Positions 1-15,100 of a stretch of DNA of 64,000 bases are shown in pieces (positions within the stretch are counted from its first letter, which is position 1; each line of letters begins with the position of its first letter). The translations under genes and the position numbers were made by a program. The notes under the pieces are model-generated. The model was not told the DNA's origin. It did no database searches and worked only from the letters and a program-made list of their open reading frames with translations. This DNA comes from MGBC124762 sp048201935 (GTDB lineage Bacteria > Bacillota > Clostridia > Oscillospirales > Oscillospiraceae), in NCBI GenBank assembly GCA_048201935.1, contig DBFBGR010000004.1:62001-126000 (forward strand). Direction: 5' to 3'.

Positions 1-1
1 C

Positions 2-145
2 ACCAACGCCGCCAACACCATCGCCACCATGACCCCGGTGGAGGGCAAGTACGGCGAGACCATGATCCGGGTCACCAACAACGTCTCCGGCCACACCGGC
101 TCCATGCGCCTGACCGTTACCCAGAAGATTGAGGGCTCCATCATG
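2..145 (+). other. End of an Ig-like linker domain (partial)
   Basis: About 48 residues of a beta-rich domain, with a G-K-Y-G-E-T-M-I-R-V-T-N strand and a closing M-R-L-T-V-T strand. This resembles the last two strands of a bacterial Ig-like (BIG2-type) domain. Its beginning lies upstream of the window. Confidence 0.6.
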
Positions 146-3100
146 GTGGCTCCCATGGTGGCGACCGGGGCGAACTTCTCCGCCGCGCTGCGCTCCGACG
201 GTACTGTCTGGGCCTGGGGCAACAACGACTATGGCCAGTTGGGCGACGGCACCACCACCACCCGGACCATGCCCACCCAGGTCCAGGTGGAGAACCGCCG
301 CGCCGACGGCAAGGTCTGGCGGACCTATCTCTATGACATCGTCTACATCGCCGCCGGCGCCAACCATCTGGTGATGGTGGACAAGAACGGCAAGGTCTAC
401 ACCACCGGCGACAACACCTATGGCCAGTTGGGCTACAACACCGCCCCCACCTATGTGGTGGACGGCGACGGCAATCCCGTCTACGTCAAGGACGCCCAGG
501 GCAACGACACCACCGAGCGGCTCATCGACTACGACGTGCCCTTCAAGAACAACTACGCCGTCCAGGTGGTCTTTACGGACGACGAGGGCGTGGCGCTGGC
601 CGAGCAGCCCTTCATCACCACCGTGGCCGCGGGCTACAACCACACCCTGGCCCTGACCCGGGGCGTGGAGATCGCCAACTACACCTATAATGAGGCCGGT
701 GAGGTCAAGACCGTCAGCTACACCGGTGGCGAGGTCTGGAGCTGGGGCGCCAACGGCGCGTACATGGGCTCCACCTGGTACAACACCTTCCAGCTGGGCC
801 AGGGCACCAGCGTCAACGACGCTACCCCCAGCGACAACTACGTGGTCCAGCCTCGCCGGGTCCTGAAGGGCGAGAGCCCCTCCGACACCGACTACCTGGG
901 CTCCATCGTGGGCATCTACGCCGGGTACTATAACTCCTTTGCCATCCGTAACGATGGCTACGTCCTGGGTTGGGGTCTCAACAATTACGGCCAGTTGGGC
1001 GACGGCACCACCCAGAGCCGCGGCCTGCCTGTGCTGATGCACGCCGGCATGAGCGATAGCGCCGACGACTACCTCCACAACGCCTACATGGTGGCCGCGG
1101 GGTTGAACCACACCGTGGTGCTGGTGCGCATCGACGGCGAGGGCGTTTACGCCGGCAAGGTCCGTAGCGAGGTCTACACCACCGGCGACAACTTCTACGG
1201 TCAGCTTGGCGCGTGGAGCATGGACCACTTTGGCGCTGCCGACCGCATCGAGAACAGCGGCCTCTATGAGTACAGCTCCCTGCTGCCCGTCCGGGTGCTG
1301 GGCGGCCACGTGGTGGACGAGAACAACGTACCCAACCAGGATTGGTGGACCGCCAGCCACAACTGGTTTGGCTCCACCTTCGACGACAGCGACCACAACA
1401 TCATCCTCACCGCCGTCTACGCCGGTGAGTTCCAGAGCTATGCCCTGGACGACCACGGCCAGATGTGGGCCTGGGGCTACAACGGCTACGGCGAGCTGGG
1501 CCTGACCCCGGTCAACTCCTCCGCCGCCGGACCCAACACCGAGAACATCGTGCCTCGCCGTACTCTGGCCGGCGAGAGCGGCGACTACACCGGCGACAGC
1601 GTGGATTATGCGCAGTATCTGGTGGACATCCGCACCGCCGCCGCCAAGTACCACCACGTCATCGCCCTGAAGGCCGACGGCACCGTGTGGGGCTGGGGCC
1701 AGAACAACGATTGGAAGCTGGGCCAGAACGTCACCGACCGCAGTGTGGACCACGGCTATAAGTATAACGGCTTCCGGGACGACGCCCTCTACGGCAGTGA
1801 CGGCGTCACCGTCACCACGAACCAGACCTGGCCCGACCAGCGCTACAACCACGAGCTGCGCGCCAACGAGCTGGCGCCCACCGCCCTCACCGTCACCCGC
1901 AACTATCCCGTCCGGGTGGCGGAGGTGGAGCACACCCTGATGATGCTGGACGACGACCAGGGCGGTCATGTCACCGTGATCACCTATGACGAGTTTGGCA
2001 CGACTGAGCTGGAGCGCCACGTCTATCCCGCCGGCACCGAGGTCATCCGCCTCACCGACGACCAGACCGCCGTGGTGGCTCTGGACGACATTAAGCGCCA
2101 GTACCTCTCCGGCTTTGACCTCTATGACCGCAATGCCCAGGGTGAGTTTGACGACCTGGACAGCGTGAGCCAGTTGACTTTGGACGTGGTGGACGCGCGC
2201 ATGGGCACCTTGGTGACCGATACCGCCGCCAACACCATTACCTTCCAGCCCAGCAAGACCACCATGGGCTCCACCATGGTCTCCATCACCTACAACGGCT
2301 ACACCATGCTGATGAAGCTGGTGGTCTCCCGCCAGCCGAGCAACATCACCCACGAGCAGCGTCAGCGGCCCGACGTGGCCACGCCCACCATCGACGCTCA
2401 GGACGACCACACCGTCTCGCTGAAGGCCGACGGCACTGTTTGGACCTGGGGCGACGGCTCTGTGGGCCAGTTGGGCGACGGCCAGACCAACTCCTACAGC
2501 TACCCCGTGCCCGTCTCCCGCGGCGAGCAGGAGGTCTACTATTACTGCCCGAATTGCGACGCGCTCATCCCTGAACACGCCTTCACCCGGGCCGTTGTGG
2601 GCGCCGACGACGAGGGCAACGACATCCTCAGCGACACGTACACCTACACCTGCGAGTGCACCTACCACGACGACGCCACCGGCGCCGACGTGCACCTGGT
2701 GCTGAACCGGGACGACCTGGAGAGCACCGGCACCGCCCTCCACCACATCGTGGACGTTTCCGCCGGCGAGGACTACACCCTGGCCCTCGACATGTGGGGC
2801 AACGTTTGGGCCTGGGGCAAGGGCGTTGTGGTCACCGGCACCGCCGAGGGCTACTCCCTCACCCCCGTCCGGGTGGACTTCTCCGGCAGCTATGATGAAG
2901 ACTATATTTCCGACGCCACCGGCTATCCCGCCACACCCTCCAGCGACGAGGTGGATACTGCCGAGAACGGCGTGGTCTCCGACCATGTGATCATCGTCTC
3001 CATCGCCGCCGGCCGCGACCACGCTGTGGCGCTGGACTCCAACGGCACTGTGTGGACCTGGGGCAACGACGGCTTCGGCCAGTTGGGCCGGGACGCCGCT

Positions 3101-6100
3101 ACCTATGGTACGGCCAACGCCAACAAGTGGGATTGGACCGCCACCTATTCCTACTATGCCTCCAGCACCTACTACACCGTCTACGGCAACTACTTCCGTA
3201 ACGACACCTACGGCCAGTTCGCCAACCTCTCCGCCCGGGACAGCTCCGCCAAGCCTGTCCATGTGGTCCGGGGCGAGGCCGCCGCCCGGGGTATCAGCGC
3301 CAACGTAGGCTACCGTTATCTGGATCACATTGTGGCCATCGAGGCCGGGGACTACTTCACCCTGGCCCTTCGCAGCGACGGCTCGCTCTACGCCTGGGGC
3401 CGCAACGACGGCGCTCAGCTTGGCCAGGGCGTGGAGTATGGCGGCAACGGCAAGCGGGCCCAGTCCGACCGTCTGGACCGCTACGTGCCCACCCTGGTGG
3501 AGGCCCCCTTGGCCGATACCGACTTCGTCACCTACAACAAGCCCATGTCCCCGGTGGTGGATATGGCCGCCGGTGAGAGCCACGCCATCGCCCTGGGGGC
3601 TGACGGCCAGGTCTACACCTGGGGCCTGACCTACATCCGTGACGACAACACCTGGGTCAACGTCAACTACGAGCACCACAGCCTGCCCATCGTGGTGGAC
3701 GTGGCGGGCAAGGCGGGCTCCGAGGCCCTGAAGGCCGGCAGCGCCCGCATCACCGCCGTCTCCGCCGGCGGCCACACTGGCTACGCCATGGCCAGCGACG
3801 GTTCCGCCTACTCCTGGGGCGGCAACTTCAGCGGCGGCCGGGGCAACGCCACCACCGCTTACGCCGGCAAGACCGTCAGCGAGAGCTGGAGCGGCGTCAC
3901 GGGTGACGTGACCCGCGTGCGCAGCGGCGAGGGTCCCTATGAGACCCAGGGCAGCGTTAACTACATCGGCCACGTCACCGCCATTACCGGCGGCGAGAAT
4001 ACCCTCTTCGTCCTCACCGAGGACGGCTACGTCTACGGCGCCGGCGCCAACCGCAAGGGTCAGACCGGCAACCTCCTCACCGGCGGCACCGAGCGTGACG
4101 ACGGCGTGGACATCTCGACCCTGGCCCTGGTGGGCGCACGCGCGGCCAACCTTCTCCAGATTACCACCGGCGCCCTCACCGGCGCGGATATGCAGTGGCA
4201 TATGGACAAGGAGCATGTGGACCAGTTCACCGCCACCGAGCAGGCCAATATCCTCAATAACCCCGCCTCCGACACCCGGGGCCGGGTCCAGTACTTTGCC
4301 CCCGCGCCCGAGGCGGACGCTGAGGATCAGGGCATTTACATGGGCGAGCTGCCCGTGGATGTCCACATGACCCAGACCCAGGTCCTCACCGTGGACAGCG
4401 CCTCCATCGTGGAGGAGATGTATAAGGGCTACAACCTCAACTGGACCAAGACCATCCGCAACGCCCAGATCGCGGAGGCCACCGGCGAGACCAACGCCAG
4501 CGCCACTCACACCCACGCCGAGGACTACGCCGACCGCTTCACCTTCTTCTCCAGCGACGAGTCCATCGTCCAGGTCCGGCCCATTTTGAACGAGGCCGGC
4601 ACCAAGGCCGTGGGCGCCCAGATCGTGCCCACCGGGCTCATCGACGGCGAGCTGTACAGCCGCTTTGGCACCGCCACCATCGTGGTCATCGACAAGATCA
4701 ACGGCTATTGGGGCTCCTTCAAGGTCACCGTCTTCGGCGAGGGAACCAACGCCGACGGCGACGCTATCGTCTCCGTGGAGCGGGTCTACGCCGGCTACAA
4801 CACCTCCTACGCCATCAAGCGCAACGGTACCGTCTGGGCCTGGGGCGACAACCTCAACGGCAACCTGGGCCTGTCCACCCAGTCCAGCGACGACGTGCAG
4901 ACCGAGAGCGAGACTCCGGCCAACTACTTCACCTGGGACTTCTACGAGGCCGATCCCTACGTCAAGGGCACCCCGGGCAGTATGGACCAGGCCATCACCG
5001 CCGCTGAAAACGCCATGGGCAAGGCCAGCGACGCCGGTACCCTGCGCAACGACGCGGCCACCGCCGCCGCCACCCTGGCCACCGCCCAGAGCCAGCTGAC
5101 CGCGGCCAACTGGCCCACCCTGCGCCAGAGCCTCATTGACGCCATCACCGACGTTGAAAAGCAGACCGCCGCGGCCCGGACCCTAATCCTGTCCACCGCC
5201 GGCCAACTGCGGGCCAACTACCAAGACAGCGAGATCCAGGACGTGGCCGACCTGATCTTCGACGGCGACGAGACCAGCGGCGACGACCTGCTGGACCTGC
5301 TGACCCGCCGCCAGACGGTGTATGCCGCCACCCGGGTCCACCTGGAGAACATGACCACCGCGCCCTCCGCGGTGCAGTTCAAGGACCTGATCTCCAACCT
5401 GAGCACGCTGGACGCCGACCTGGCTAACGTCACCACCGACCTGGACAAGATGTACGGCCCCGGCGGTCAGTTGGACCCCGCCGCCGCGCCCAGCGACGAC
5501 ACCACCACCGCCACCAAGCGCCAGCTCTTTGAGTACCTCATCCACCTGGACGGCCAGGGCAGCCTCCAGACCAGTGTGAATCCCTCCTTCGCCAGCGCCG
5601 ACCAGCTCATGCGCGATCTGGACGAGCGCATCACCGGCCTGACCAGCCCGCTGAACCAGGCCATCGCCACTGCCAACACCGCCCGGACCAACATCGACGC
5701 CAACGACCTCATGGCCAAGACCGAGGCGGTGGAGAACGCCCGCAAGGACGACCAGATCGCCCGCCAGAAGCTGGACCCCTACCGCAATACCGTGGCCTTC
5801 TACCAGGCCATGATCGACTTCCTGCGCGAGAACAAGAACGATCCCACCGATCCCGACGCTTACATCAACCGCTATCCCGGCGTGGTGGTCATCACCGGCC
5901 TGACCGAGGCGGGCAAGAAGGCCGCCAGCCTGACCCTGCCCACCACCCTGAAGGAGAGCAGCTACTCCCAGGTGCTGAGCAATGACGCCGCCGAGGCCCT
6001 GTCCAAGCAGAGCGTGACCAGCATCCCCGTGTTCCTGGTGGACTATGACGCCACCAAGCCCGGCGACCACTTCTCCAACGGCGTCTTCACCACCCTCACC

Positions 6101-9100
6101 ATCCCCGAGGGCTATAAGGTCGTCCGCATCGTGGAAAACGGCACCACCACCAAGACCAACAGCGCCGGAGTCAACGTCACCGTGCCCAATGTGGAGGGCG
6201 CTCTGGCCGACACCAAGATGCAGACGTTGAACTTCGACGGCGTGGTGCCCGCCGACGCTTCGGGCAACACCACCGGCGCCATGCTGGCCGCCTCCTTCAC
6301 CAGCGACGCGTACACCGACACGCCCTATGGCCGTAGCGCGCTGAAGTACGTCAACGTCCAGCTCACCAAGAAGGACGTGGCGGGCGAGGGCGGCAACCAG
6401 ACCGTCATCGACACCTCCCGCCTGGACGCCCTGAAGGCCTCCGGCATCTTCGGCACGGTCCAGCTCGACGGCAAGGAGCCGCCCGAGGAGGAAGAGACCG
6501 TGGATGTGGACTCCGAGCTCATCATCACGCCCACCCAGGTGGCCGGCGTCAATGGCCGGGGCCAGTTGGGCACCGGCACCGACTACAACCCCGCCATCAT
6601 CAAGATGTCCGTCAACCGCAGCTACAAGGAAGCCAAGGACGCCGGCGGCCACGTGCTGGCCCTGGACGCCTACGGCAACCTCTACGCCTGGGGCTACAAC
6701 TCCTACGGCCAGTTGGGCAACGGCACCACCGACCGCTCCAAGTATCCCATCCGGGTCCTGGCGGGCGACAGCCCCTATTGGTACGTCATGGGCAGCGACG
6801 ACCGCCGCTACTACACCGACGGCCAGGGCGGCTGGTACGCCACCGACGTGGACACCCGGGCCCGTGTCTATTACACCGCCGAGACCCTGCCCAAGGGCGT
6901 GACCCTGGGCGAGGAGCGCTACCTCACCGGCGTTGTGGACATGGCCACCGGCTTTGACCACTCCCTGGCCCTGCTGAAGGACGGCACCGTCCTGGCCTGG
7001 GGCAACACCTACCGCAACCAGGCCGGTCCCGCCATCGACGGCGTGTTCCGCGCTCTGACCCCGCGGGTGTTCTACCAGGGCGGCAGCGTGGGCGACGGCT
7101 ATTATCTGGCCAACGCCATCTCCGTCAGCGCCTCCGGCGCCTCCGCCACCGACGGCACCTCCGCCATCCTCCGCTCCGACGGCACCGTTTTCGCCTGGGG
7201 CTCCAACGTCAACCAGCTCCTGGGCAACAATACCGGCCGGGGCGTGCTGGGCCCCTTGGGCGTGATGACCAGCGGCGACGGCTACACCGCCAAGGGCACC
7301 ACCAGCCTGACCTATCACGACGCCGAGGACGGCAAGGACCATCCCATCGACCCCTATAAGGACAATATCAACGCCAACTATACCGCCACCTCCGAGACTC
7401 TGGAGGAGGACGTGGACAACTATCTGGTCAACGTGGGCACCATGCTGGGCCACCACGACGATCCCGTTCTGGGCAGCGCCGCCAACCGCTCGGGCGTGGT
7501 GGAGCTGGACATGAGCCAGAACCACGCTCTGGCCCTGGTGAACACCTATGACATCGTGGACCGGGACGAGCACTTCCTGGTCGCCGAGGACGCCTCCGCC
7601 GCCATCTATAAGGACCAGGCCGACGTGGTCAACGCCCAGGTCTATAGTTGGGGCAAGAACCAGGGCAATTCCGAGCAGTTGGGCCGGGATACCACCGTCA
7701 TCCCCGCGGGCTACGCCGGACCGGTGGACGGCACCGACGCCACCGCCGACAGCTACGTGCCCGAGAACATCTACGCCCTGATGTCTGAGTACTACGGCAC
7801 CTACAACAGGGCCACCGAGCTCACCCCGGCCGAGAAGGACATGGTGGAGGTGCTGAAGCTGTACGCCAAGTTCCGTGACGGCGAGGAGGGCAAGACCTAC
7901 TCCGAGTCCCTCACCATGCAGTCTGTCCTCCTCTGCCCGGTCTGCGGCAACGAGGTGGACTACCAGTCCTTCACCCAGACCTTCGACACCGACGGCAAGC
8001 TCCTCAACGCCGCCTACACCTACACCTGTAAGCATGGCGGTACCGGCACGCCCACCGTGCTGGACCGCTCCGACGACACCCTGGGCCACAAGAGCGTCAC
8101 CATTTCCGGCGTGGGCCGGGGCAAGTTGCTCATCACCCACGTCCAGGCCGGCGGCACCTTCTCGCTGCTGGACACCGAGGAGGGCGACATCTATAGCTGG
8201 GGCGACAACGCCATCGGCCAGTTGGGCGTTACCGAGGACAACAACACCACCGACTACGTCGCCAAGTCCCGGGGCCTGCTGCGGGTCAAGGACGGCAAGA
8301 ACAACATGCCCATGCGGGATATGATGGGCGAGCTCATCTACTACAAGTCCCGCTCCGAGACCGACGCCAGCGTGCTCTTGAACTCCACCGTCCGCACCGG
8401 CTTCTACGCCAAGAGCCAGGGCATGAGCGCGGGCTACAACCACTCCGGCGCCATCAACTGGGAGGGCTACGAGTACATCTGGGGCGAGGGCAACCGCAGC
8501 CAGATCGGCGACTTCGAGGCCGTGCGCTCGCTCTATCCCACCCTGGCCGGTCCCGCGCCGTACAAGTCCCTGGAGATCCAGCGCTCCGAGCTCCATAAGG
8601 CCGACGGCAAGACCGTCATCACCTACAACGCCGACACCTCCCGCAAGCCGCCGGAGGAGGTCGTGCTCAACCACGGCGACAGCTACTGGGTGCCCTGGGA
8701 GATGGGCGCCATGCTCCAGATCAACTACAAGGGCTTCAACCTCTACAGCGATATCGAGGTCAAGAACGTCTTCGGCAACCATGTGATGATGCAGTCCTCC
8801 AACCCCGACATCGTCAAGGTCTGGCGCAACGCCGAGGGCATCTGGCACATTGAGCCCGCCGACAACGAGGTCTTTGGCCGGGCCACGGTCACCTTCAACA
8901 TCACTGTGGACAACCAGGACGTGTACGCCGGCGCGGTGCAGGTCTCCGTGCTGGACGACGGCGCCAAGGCCGTGCCCATGGTGGCCTCGGGCACCGACTT
9001 CACCATCGCTCTGCGCTCCGACGGCACCGTTTGGGCCTGGGGCAAGAACGACTACGGCCAGTTGGGCACCGGTGAGGCCATGGACACCGCCGACACCCAG

Positions 9101-12100
9101 AATAACGGCGTGGGCTACACCCGCAACGCCCCCGTCCGGGTCCAGATCCCCTCCGACGAGACCGTCACCTACATCTCCGCCGGCGCCGCCTTCGGCCTGG
9201 CGGTGGTGGGCGCCAAGTATGACGCCGCGGGCAACGAGATCGCCCCCACCGGCCGCGTCTACGCCTGGGGCCTGAACACCAGCGGCCAGTTGGGCATCAA
9301 CAAGGGCACCAAGGCCGTGTCCACGCCCACGCTGATGTCCAACCTCTACGGCGAGTCGGGCATCCTCAGCGGCGTGGTCCGGGTGGCCGCCGGCGACGAG
9401 TTCGCCGTGGCCCTTGCCTCCGGCGGCTCGGTGCTGGCCTGGGGCCTCAACAACCGCGGCCAGCTCGGCATCAACATCAACCAGAACCGTATCTTCCCCG
9501 TCCGGGTGCTGGGCATCAAGGGCGGCGGCTATATGACCAGTATGTCCCACGTGGCCGCCGGCGGCAGCCACGCTGTGGCCGTGCGCTCTGACGGCGCGGT
9601 GCTGGCCTGGGGCAACAACGCCGCCGGCCAGTTGGGCATCGGCAACATGGAGACCCGCTCCACCGCCGAGCAGGTGGCCAACGCCGAGCCCACCGACACC
9701 TTCACCAACGGCGCCACCGGCATCACCAACATCCTCAGTGTGGAGGCCGGCGCGGACTTCACCCTGGCCCTGTCCCGCGAGGGCACCATCCTCTCCTGGG
9801 GCGCGGATAAGTTCGGCCAGAAGGGCCTGGGCGCGGGCGACCAGAGCGCCTACATCTCCGGCAGCAAGGCTGGCTACCTGACCCCGCAGATCATCCGCGA
9901 CGAGAACGGCCAGGCCGTCCAGCACATCGTGGCCATCTCCGCCAACGGCTATAACGCCACGGCCCAGACCGCCAACACCTATACTTACACCTACACCGAT
10001 CCCACCTCTGGCAACAGCCGGGATATCCTCTACTACATGGGCGACCTGACGCCCACCAACGTGACCAAGTACCAGTATGAGTGCGCGCCCGACGGCGTCA
10101 CCACCCATCCCTATCCCAACGAGGTCATCGACAACGACAACGACTGCGGCAAGACCCACGTCTACTACGACAAGAGCCCCGACTACACCGTGGGCGTCAC
10201 CGCCAAGGTGACCGACAACGTGACCACCGCGCCCTTCAACCGGGGCACCGAGACCCGTTGGAACAACCAGCTCTACGTCTGGGGCAACAACGCCGCGGGC
10301 CAGCTGGGCGTGTCCACCCGTCTGGGCGACGTGGCCAAGGTGGAGCTGCCCACTCTGGCCGACTACAACACCCCCGGCTACGCCACATACTACGACAACT
10401 TCGCCCACACTACCTTCCAGGCCGCCTCGGGCTGGAACCACACCACCGTGCTGGGCGAGGACGGCTTCGTCTACGACTTCGGCTCGGGCACCCTGGGCAC
10501 CCTGGGCGACGGCCGGGCCATCGACAGCGCGCTGCCGCTGCGCGTTGGTATCCGCGAGGAGAGCATGGTGGTCCAGTACAACGGCACCGACACCACCACC
10601 AAGGACGCCCAGATGGCCAACACCAACGCCAGCCGCATCGTGGTGGACCAGCAGCACCCCTACGCGCTGAACCTGGCCACCTTGAAGGTGAAGGAGTACA
10701 ACGGCTTCAACCTCTTCCAGCCCGGCGTGACCGTCATGAGCAGCCTGAACTACAACACCGAGCTCCAGGCGGCCAGCACGCCCAGCGCCGCCACCGTCCA
10801 GGTGGACATCACCGATCCCAGCATCCTCAAGTATTACTGGGATAAGGGCCAGATCTACTTCCTGGCCGTCCATCCCGACAAGTTCGGCGAGACCTCCGTC
10901 ACCGTCACCTATAGCTACACCGATCCCACCTCCGGCCTGACCTTCCGCTATCCCTACCAGTTCATGGTCTACGTCAAGGACACTAACCGCTCCACCCAGA
11001 ACAGCCTCACCGTCAGCCAGGTCTCGATGGGCAACTACCATGCCGCCGTCCTGCGGCCCGACGGCACGGTCTGGACCTGGGGCCAGGGCACTTCCGGCCA
11101 GTTGGGCGACGGCGCCGATGTCTGGGAGCGCAAGGCCTATCCCGTCCAGGTGGTCTCCGGCGCCCAGAGCAAGGCCATGACCTGCGACAACTGCGGCCGG
11201 GTCTACCACGCGGAGTCCTTCCCCGCCGGCGGCAGCATGGCCTGCTGGACCTGCGGCGAGCAGATGACGCTGGATCTGAGCATCCCCGCTCTGGACGGCA
11301 CCCCCGCCCACCAGGGCAACGACACCTACGGCTACCTCCACGACATCGTTTACCTCTCCGTGGGCGGCAGCCACACCCTGGCTGTGGACCGCTACGGCGC
11401 GGTCTGGGCCTGGGGCCTCAACGACCGTGGCCAGCTCGGCATGGGCCTGCGCTGGACCACCACCGACGCCGCGGGCCGGCCCGTGGCGGGCTACTACGCC
11501 AACATCACTGAGAACCAAAACGCCCCCATCCGGGTCCAGATGGCCTATCCCAACGGCACGGTGCCCTTCATCGTGGCCGTGGCCGCCGGGGATAAGTTCT
11601 CCCTGGCCCTGGACGACAAGGGCTACGTCTGGGCCTGGGGCGACAACGCCCAGAACCAGTTGGGCCGCGACCTCTTTGTGGCCGACAACGCCACGCTCTA
11701 TTCCTCCATGCCCCAGCGGGTCACCGCCGGTATGGCGGCTGGTCCCATGGACTACGACAGCAGCTTCAACGCCAGCGATATGACCGTCTACAACTACCTG
11801 GGCCATGTGATCTCCATTTCCGCCGGCGTTTCCACCGCCATGGCGGTGCGGGCCAACGGCCAGGTCTATGCCTGGGGCCTCAACACCTCCGGCCAGACCG
11901 GCGTGGGCTATCAGGGCGACACCGACACCAAGACTGGTATCCGCTCCTACATCTCCGCGCCCACCGGCGTGCGCGCTGACCGGCTCACCGAGAACACCGA
12001 TCTGTCCAAGAGCTCCACCATCCGTGTGGTCAGCAGCCGCAACTACCCGCAGAACTACATCGCCGACGACCTGGTCCAGAACTTCTACCGCACCAACGAG

Positions 12101-15100
12101 TTCTTCTATCAGGTCTCCCAGACCGCCATTGGCGAGCACCACAGCCTGCTCCTGGCCCGGGGCAACCACCTCTACGCCATGGGTGAGAACAAGTACGGCG
12201 AGATGGGTATGGCCGTCAGCGCCACCGCCGCCGACAACGTCCATGTCACGCCCAAGCTGGTCTTCCACGCCACCGAGACCGGCGACTTCCACGCCGCCAC
12301 CATTGTCACCCTTATGCGCAACGGCGACGGCACGCCGGTGCGCGACATCAACGGCAACTATGTGGAAATGGGCGCGGCCTATGTGGACGAAAACGGCGTG
12401 AGCCACGCCGCCGACGAGTCCCAGCGTGAGAATCTGGATACCGACGCGGGCGAGATCATCGTGCAGATCTCCGCCGGTGTGGGCTACTCCGGCATGCGTG
12501 CGGTCCGTCTGGCCGACCAGGCCAACGCCGCCCTCACCGAGCTTTCCCACTCCTACGCCTTCGGCCTCAATGACCGCGGCCAGCTGGGCAGCGGCTCCAC
12601 CGCCAACAGCTACCTGCCCGTGCGGACCCGCAAGGGCGGCTACGAGGAGCATAACGACGACTATCTGTACCTGGAGGGCGTGTACCACATCTCCTCCGGC
12701 GCGTACAGCATGCTGGCCAGCTCCCTCTACTACAAGACCGGCTCGGGCTACGCCAACGGCAACGGCGACCGCGACGACGTGCTGGACGGTATGTTCGGCT
12801 ACGTCTGGGGCTGGGGCAACAACGCCATGGGCATCACCGGCGACAACGCCAACCTGATCCTGGGCCAGTTGTCCGACCTGATCGGCACCTACCTGACCCT
12901 GCCCACCCAGATCGGCGCCCGCGAGTCCATGGAGCTGATGGTGGACTACATGGAGGCCATCACCTACGTGGACAACACCACCCCCGACACCTCCTCCAAG
13001 GCGGTGGTCCGGGTGTGGAAGAGCGACTACGAGGGCCACAAGTGGAAGGCCGGCCTCACCACCGAATACGACGCCGAGGGCTACTTCCGTGCCTCCAGCG
13101 GCGCGAAGAACGTCACCAACGTGGTGCCGCCCTTCATCACCCTGGGCGCCAGCGAGCACCTGATCATCTACAAGCAGAATACCCACCTCCACTATAACTC
13201 CGGCTTCTCCCTCTATCCCATGGAGCACGACCTGAACTCCATGGAGTGGTTGAACGGCACCGGCTTTGCCGCCACGCCGTACACCCCCGTGGGCGAGAAG
13301 TGGGCTGGCGTTACCTCCAACCCCGACATCGCCGACGTGGACGCCGCCACCATGAACCTGGCCAGCGGCGGTATGGTGGAGGTCTACAACCGTGAATACA
13401 TGGCCGATCCCTTCGATTACCGGACCGGCCGTACCACCCTGACCCTGGGCGCCGACTACAACAACGGTCCCGGCGTGGCCACCGCCCATGACTTCGACAC
13501 CGTGGGCTACCTGGCGGACAACTGGCAGGTCTACAACGACTACGGCACCGCCGCCGCCCACCAGAACACCCAGAAGGGCTACCACAACTCCACCGGCGCG
13601 CTCCAGACCGGCGTGAAGGTCCGCGACACCGTCCAGCCCGACATGGTGGTCACCGGCCAGTACGTCTTCTCCCTGGATATCGACCTCCAGCCCTCCAGCA
13701 CCGAGATCGTGCCCAAGACCGTGGCGGGCCAGAACTTTACCGCCATGAACACCACCGAGGGCAACGTGTGGGTCTGGGGCGAGAACGTCTGGGGCGTGCT
13801 GGGCCAGGGCAACGTGGGCGGCACCGCCGCCGTGTTCAGCGCGACTCTGGACACCGTGGTGAACGTGGGCATGAGCGATCCCAGCTACCCCCGCGACACC
13901 GCTTACTCTCCCACCAGCGTGGCCAATCCCCAGAAGGTCAAGGCCGTGGATCCCAAGGACAGCACAAAGATCAAGTATCTGGACAACATCATGACCATCG
14001 CCGCGGGCTACGATCACATGGTCGCCCTGGATAAGGATGGCTATGTCTGGACCTGGGGCCGCAACCAGTACGGCCAGTTGGGCTATGAGACCACCGCCAC
14101 CACCACCAACGTGGCCGGCACCAGTTCCACCTATTCCTCCCTGGCCCACCGCGTGGTCATTCAGGACAAGAACAAGGACGGCGTGATGGAGGACGTGGTC
14201 ATCATGGCCGTGGCCGCCGGCCGGGCCCACACCCTGGCCCTGAGCAACACCGGCGAGGTCTGGGCCTGGGGCAACAACAAGTACGGCACCGACGCCAAGG
14301 GCCAGAACCTGGGCGGTCAGTTGGGCCGGGAGACCCTGCCCGAGAAGTGGACCGAGGTCAACGTCACGCCCATGAAGGTCCTGGGCGACCGCGGCGAGGG
14401 CCATTTGTCCAACATCGTCATGATCTCCGCCGGCGGCGACACCTCCGCCGCGCTGAAGGGCGACGGCACCGTCTGGACCTGGGGCCGCAACGACGTGGGC
14501 CAGTTGGGCATTGGCCGTAACGAGAAGCCTCTGGGCGCGCCCAGCCAGGTCCTCAAGGGCGACAGCGCCGGCGTGGACAACTACATCACCGACGTGTCCT
14601 CCATCGCCGTGGGCGATAACCATATGCTGGCCATTCAGACCAAGGTCACCTTCGACTCCGACACCATGACCGACGACGAGATCGAGGCCGCCCAGCAGAA
14701 GGTCTTCGGCTGGGGCTCCAACTCCAACTACCAGCTCACCAAGGGCCCGGCTAAGCTCTCCGCCGACGGCAAGAGCGTCGACGGCTACGGCTATACCACC
14801 ACCGGTGAGTACTTCGCCCCCAAGATCCAGTACACCGCCCCCGTGGCCGACGAGACCACCGGCGTATACACCCAGAGCCACCTCTACGGCGTGAAGACCG
14901 TGGAGGCCGGCGTCCACACCTCCATGGCCATCAACCGTATCGACAAGAAGGCCGACCACATGGTGCCCGTGGACCCGAAGGCCGACCCCAACGACCCCAA
15001 TACCGTCATGAAGTACCGCCGCAACGCGGAGGTCTACGCCTGGGGCCAGGGCGACCTGGGCCAACTGGGCGACGGCAAGTCCAACGTGGTGAACGAGGTC

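Larger units (their letters stand above)
4769..8569 (+). repeat. RCC1-type propeller P3 (7-8 blades, split by an insertion)
   Basis: Residues 1590-2856. A first blade is at about 4832 and is followed by a 520-residue insertion. Then come a partial blade ending G-R-G-Q-L-G at 6548 and complete blades at about 6680, 6989, 7187, 7640, 8189 and 8474. Whether 6548 is a separate blade or the second half of an interrupted one decides between eight and seven. A zinc-ribbon-like loop lies before the blade at 8189. Confidence 0.75.
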
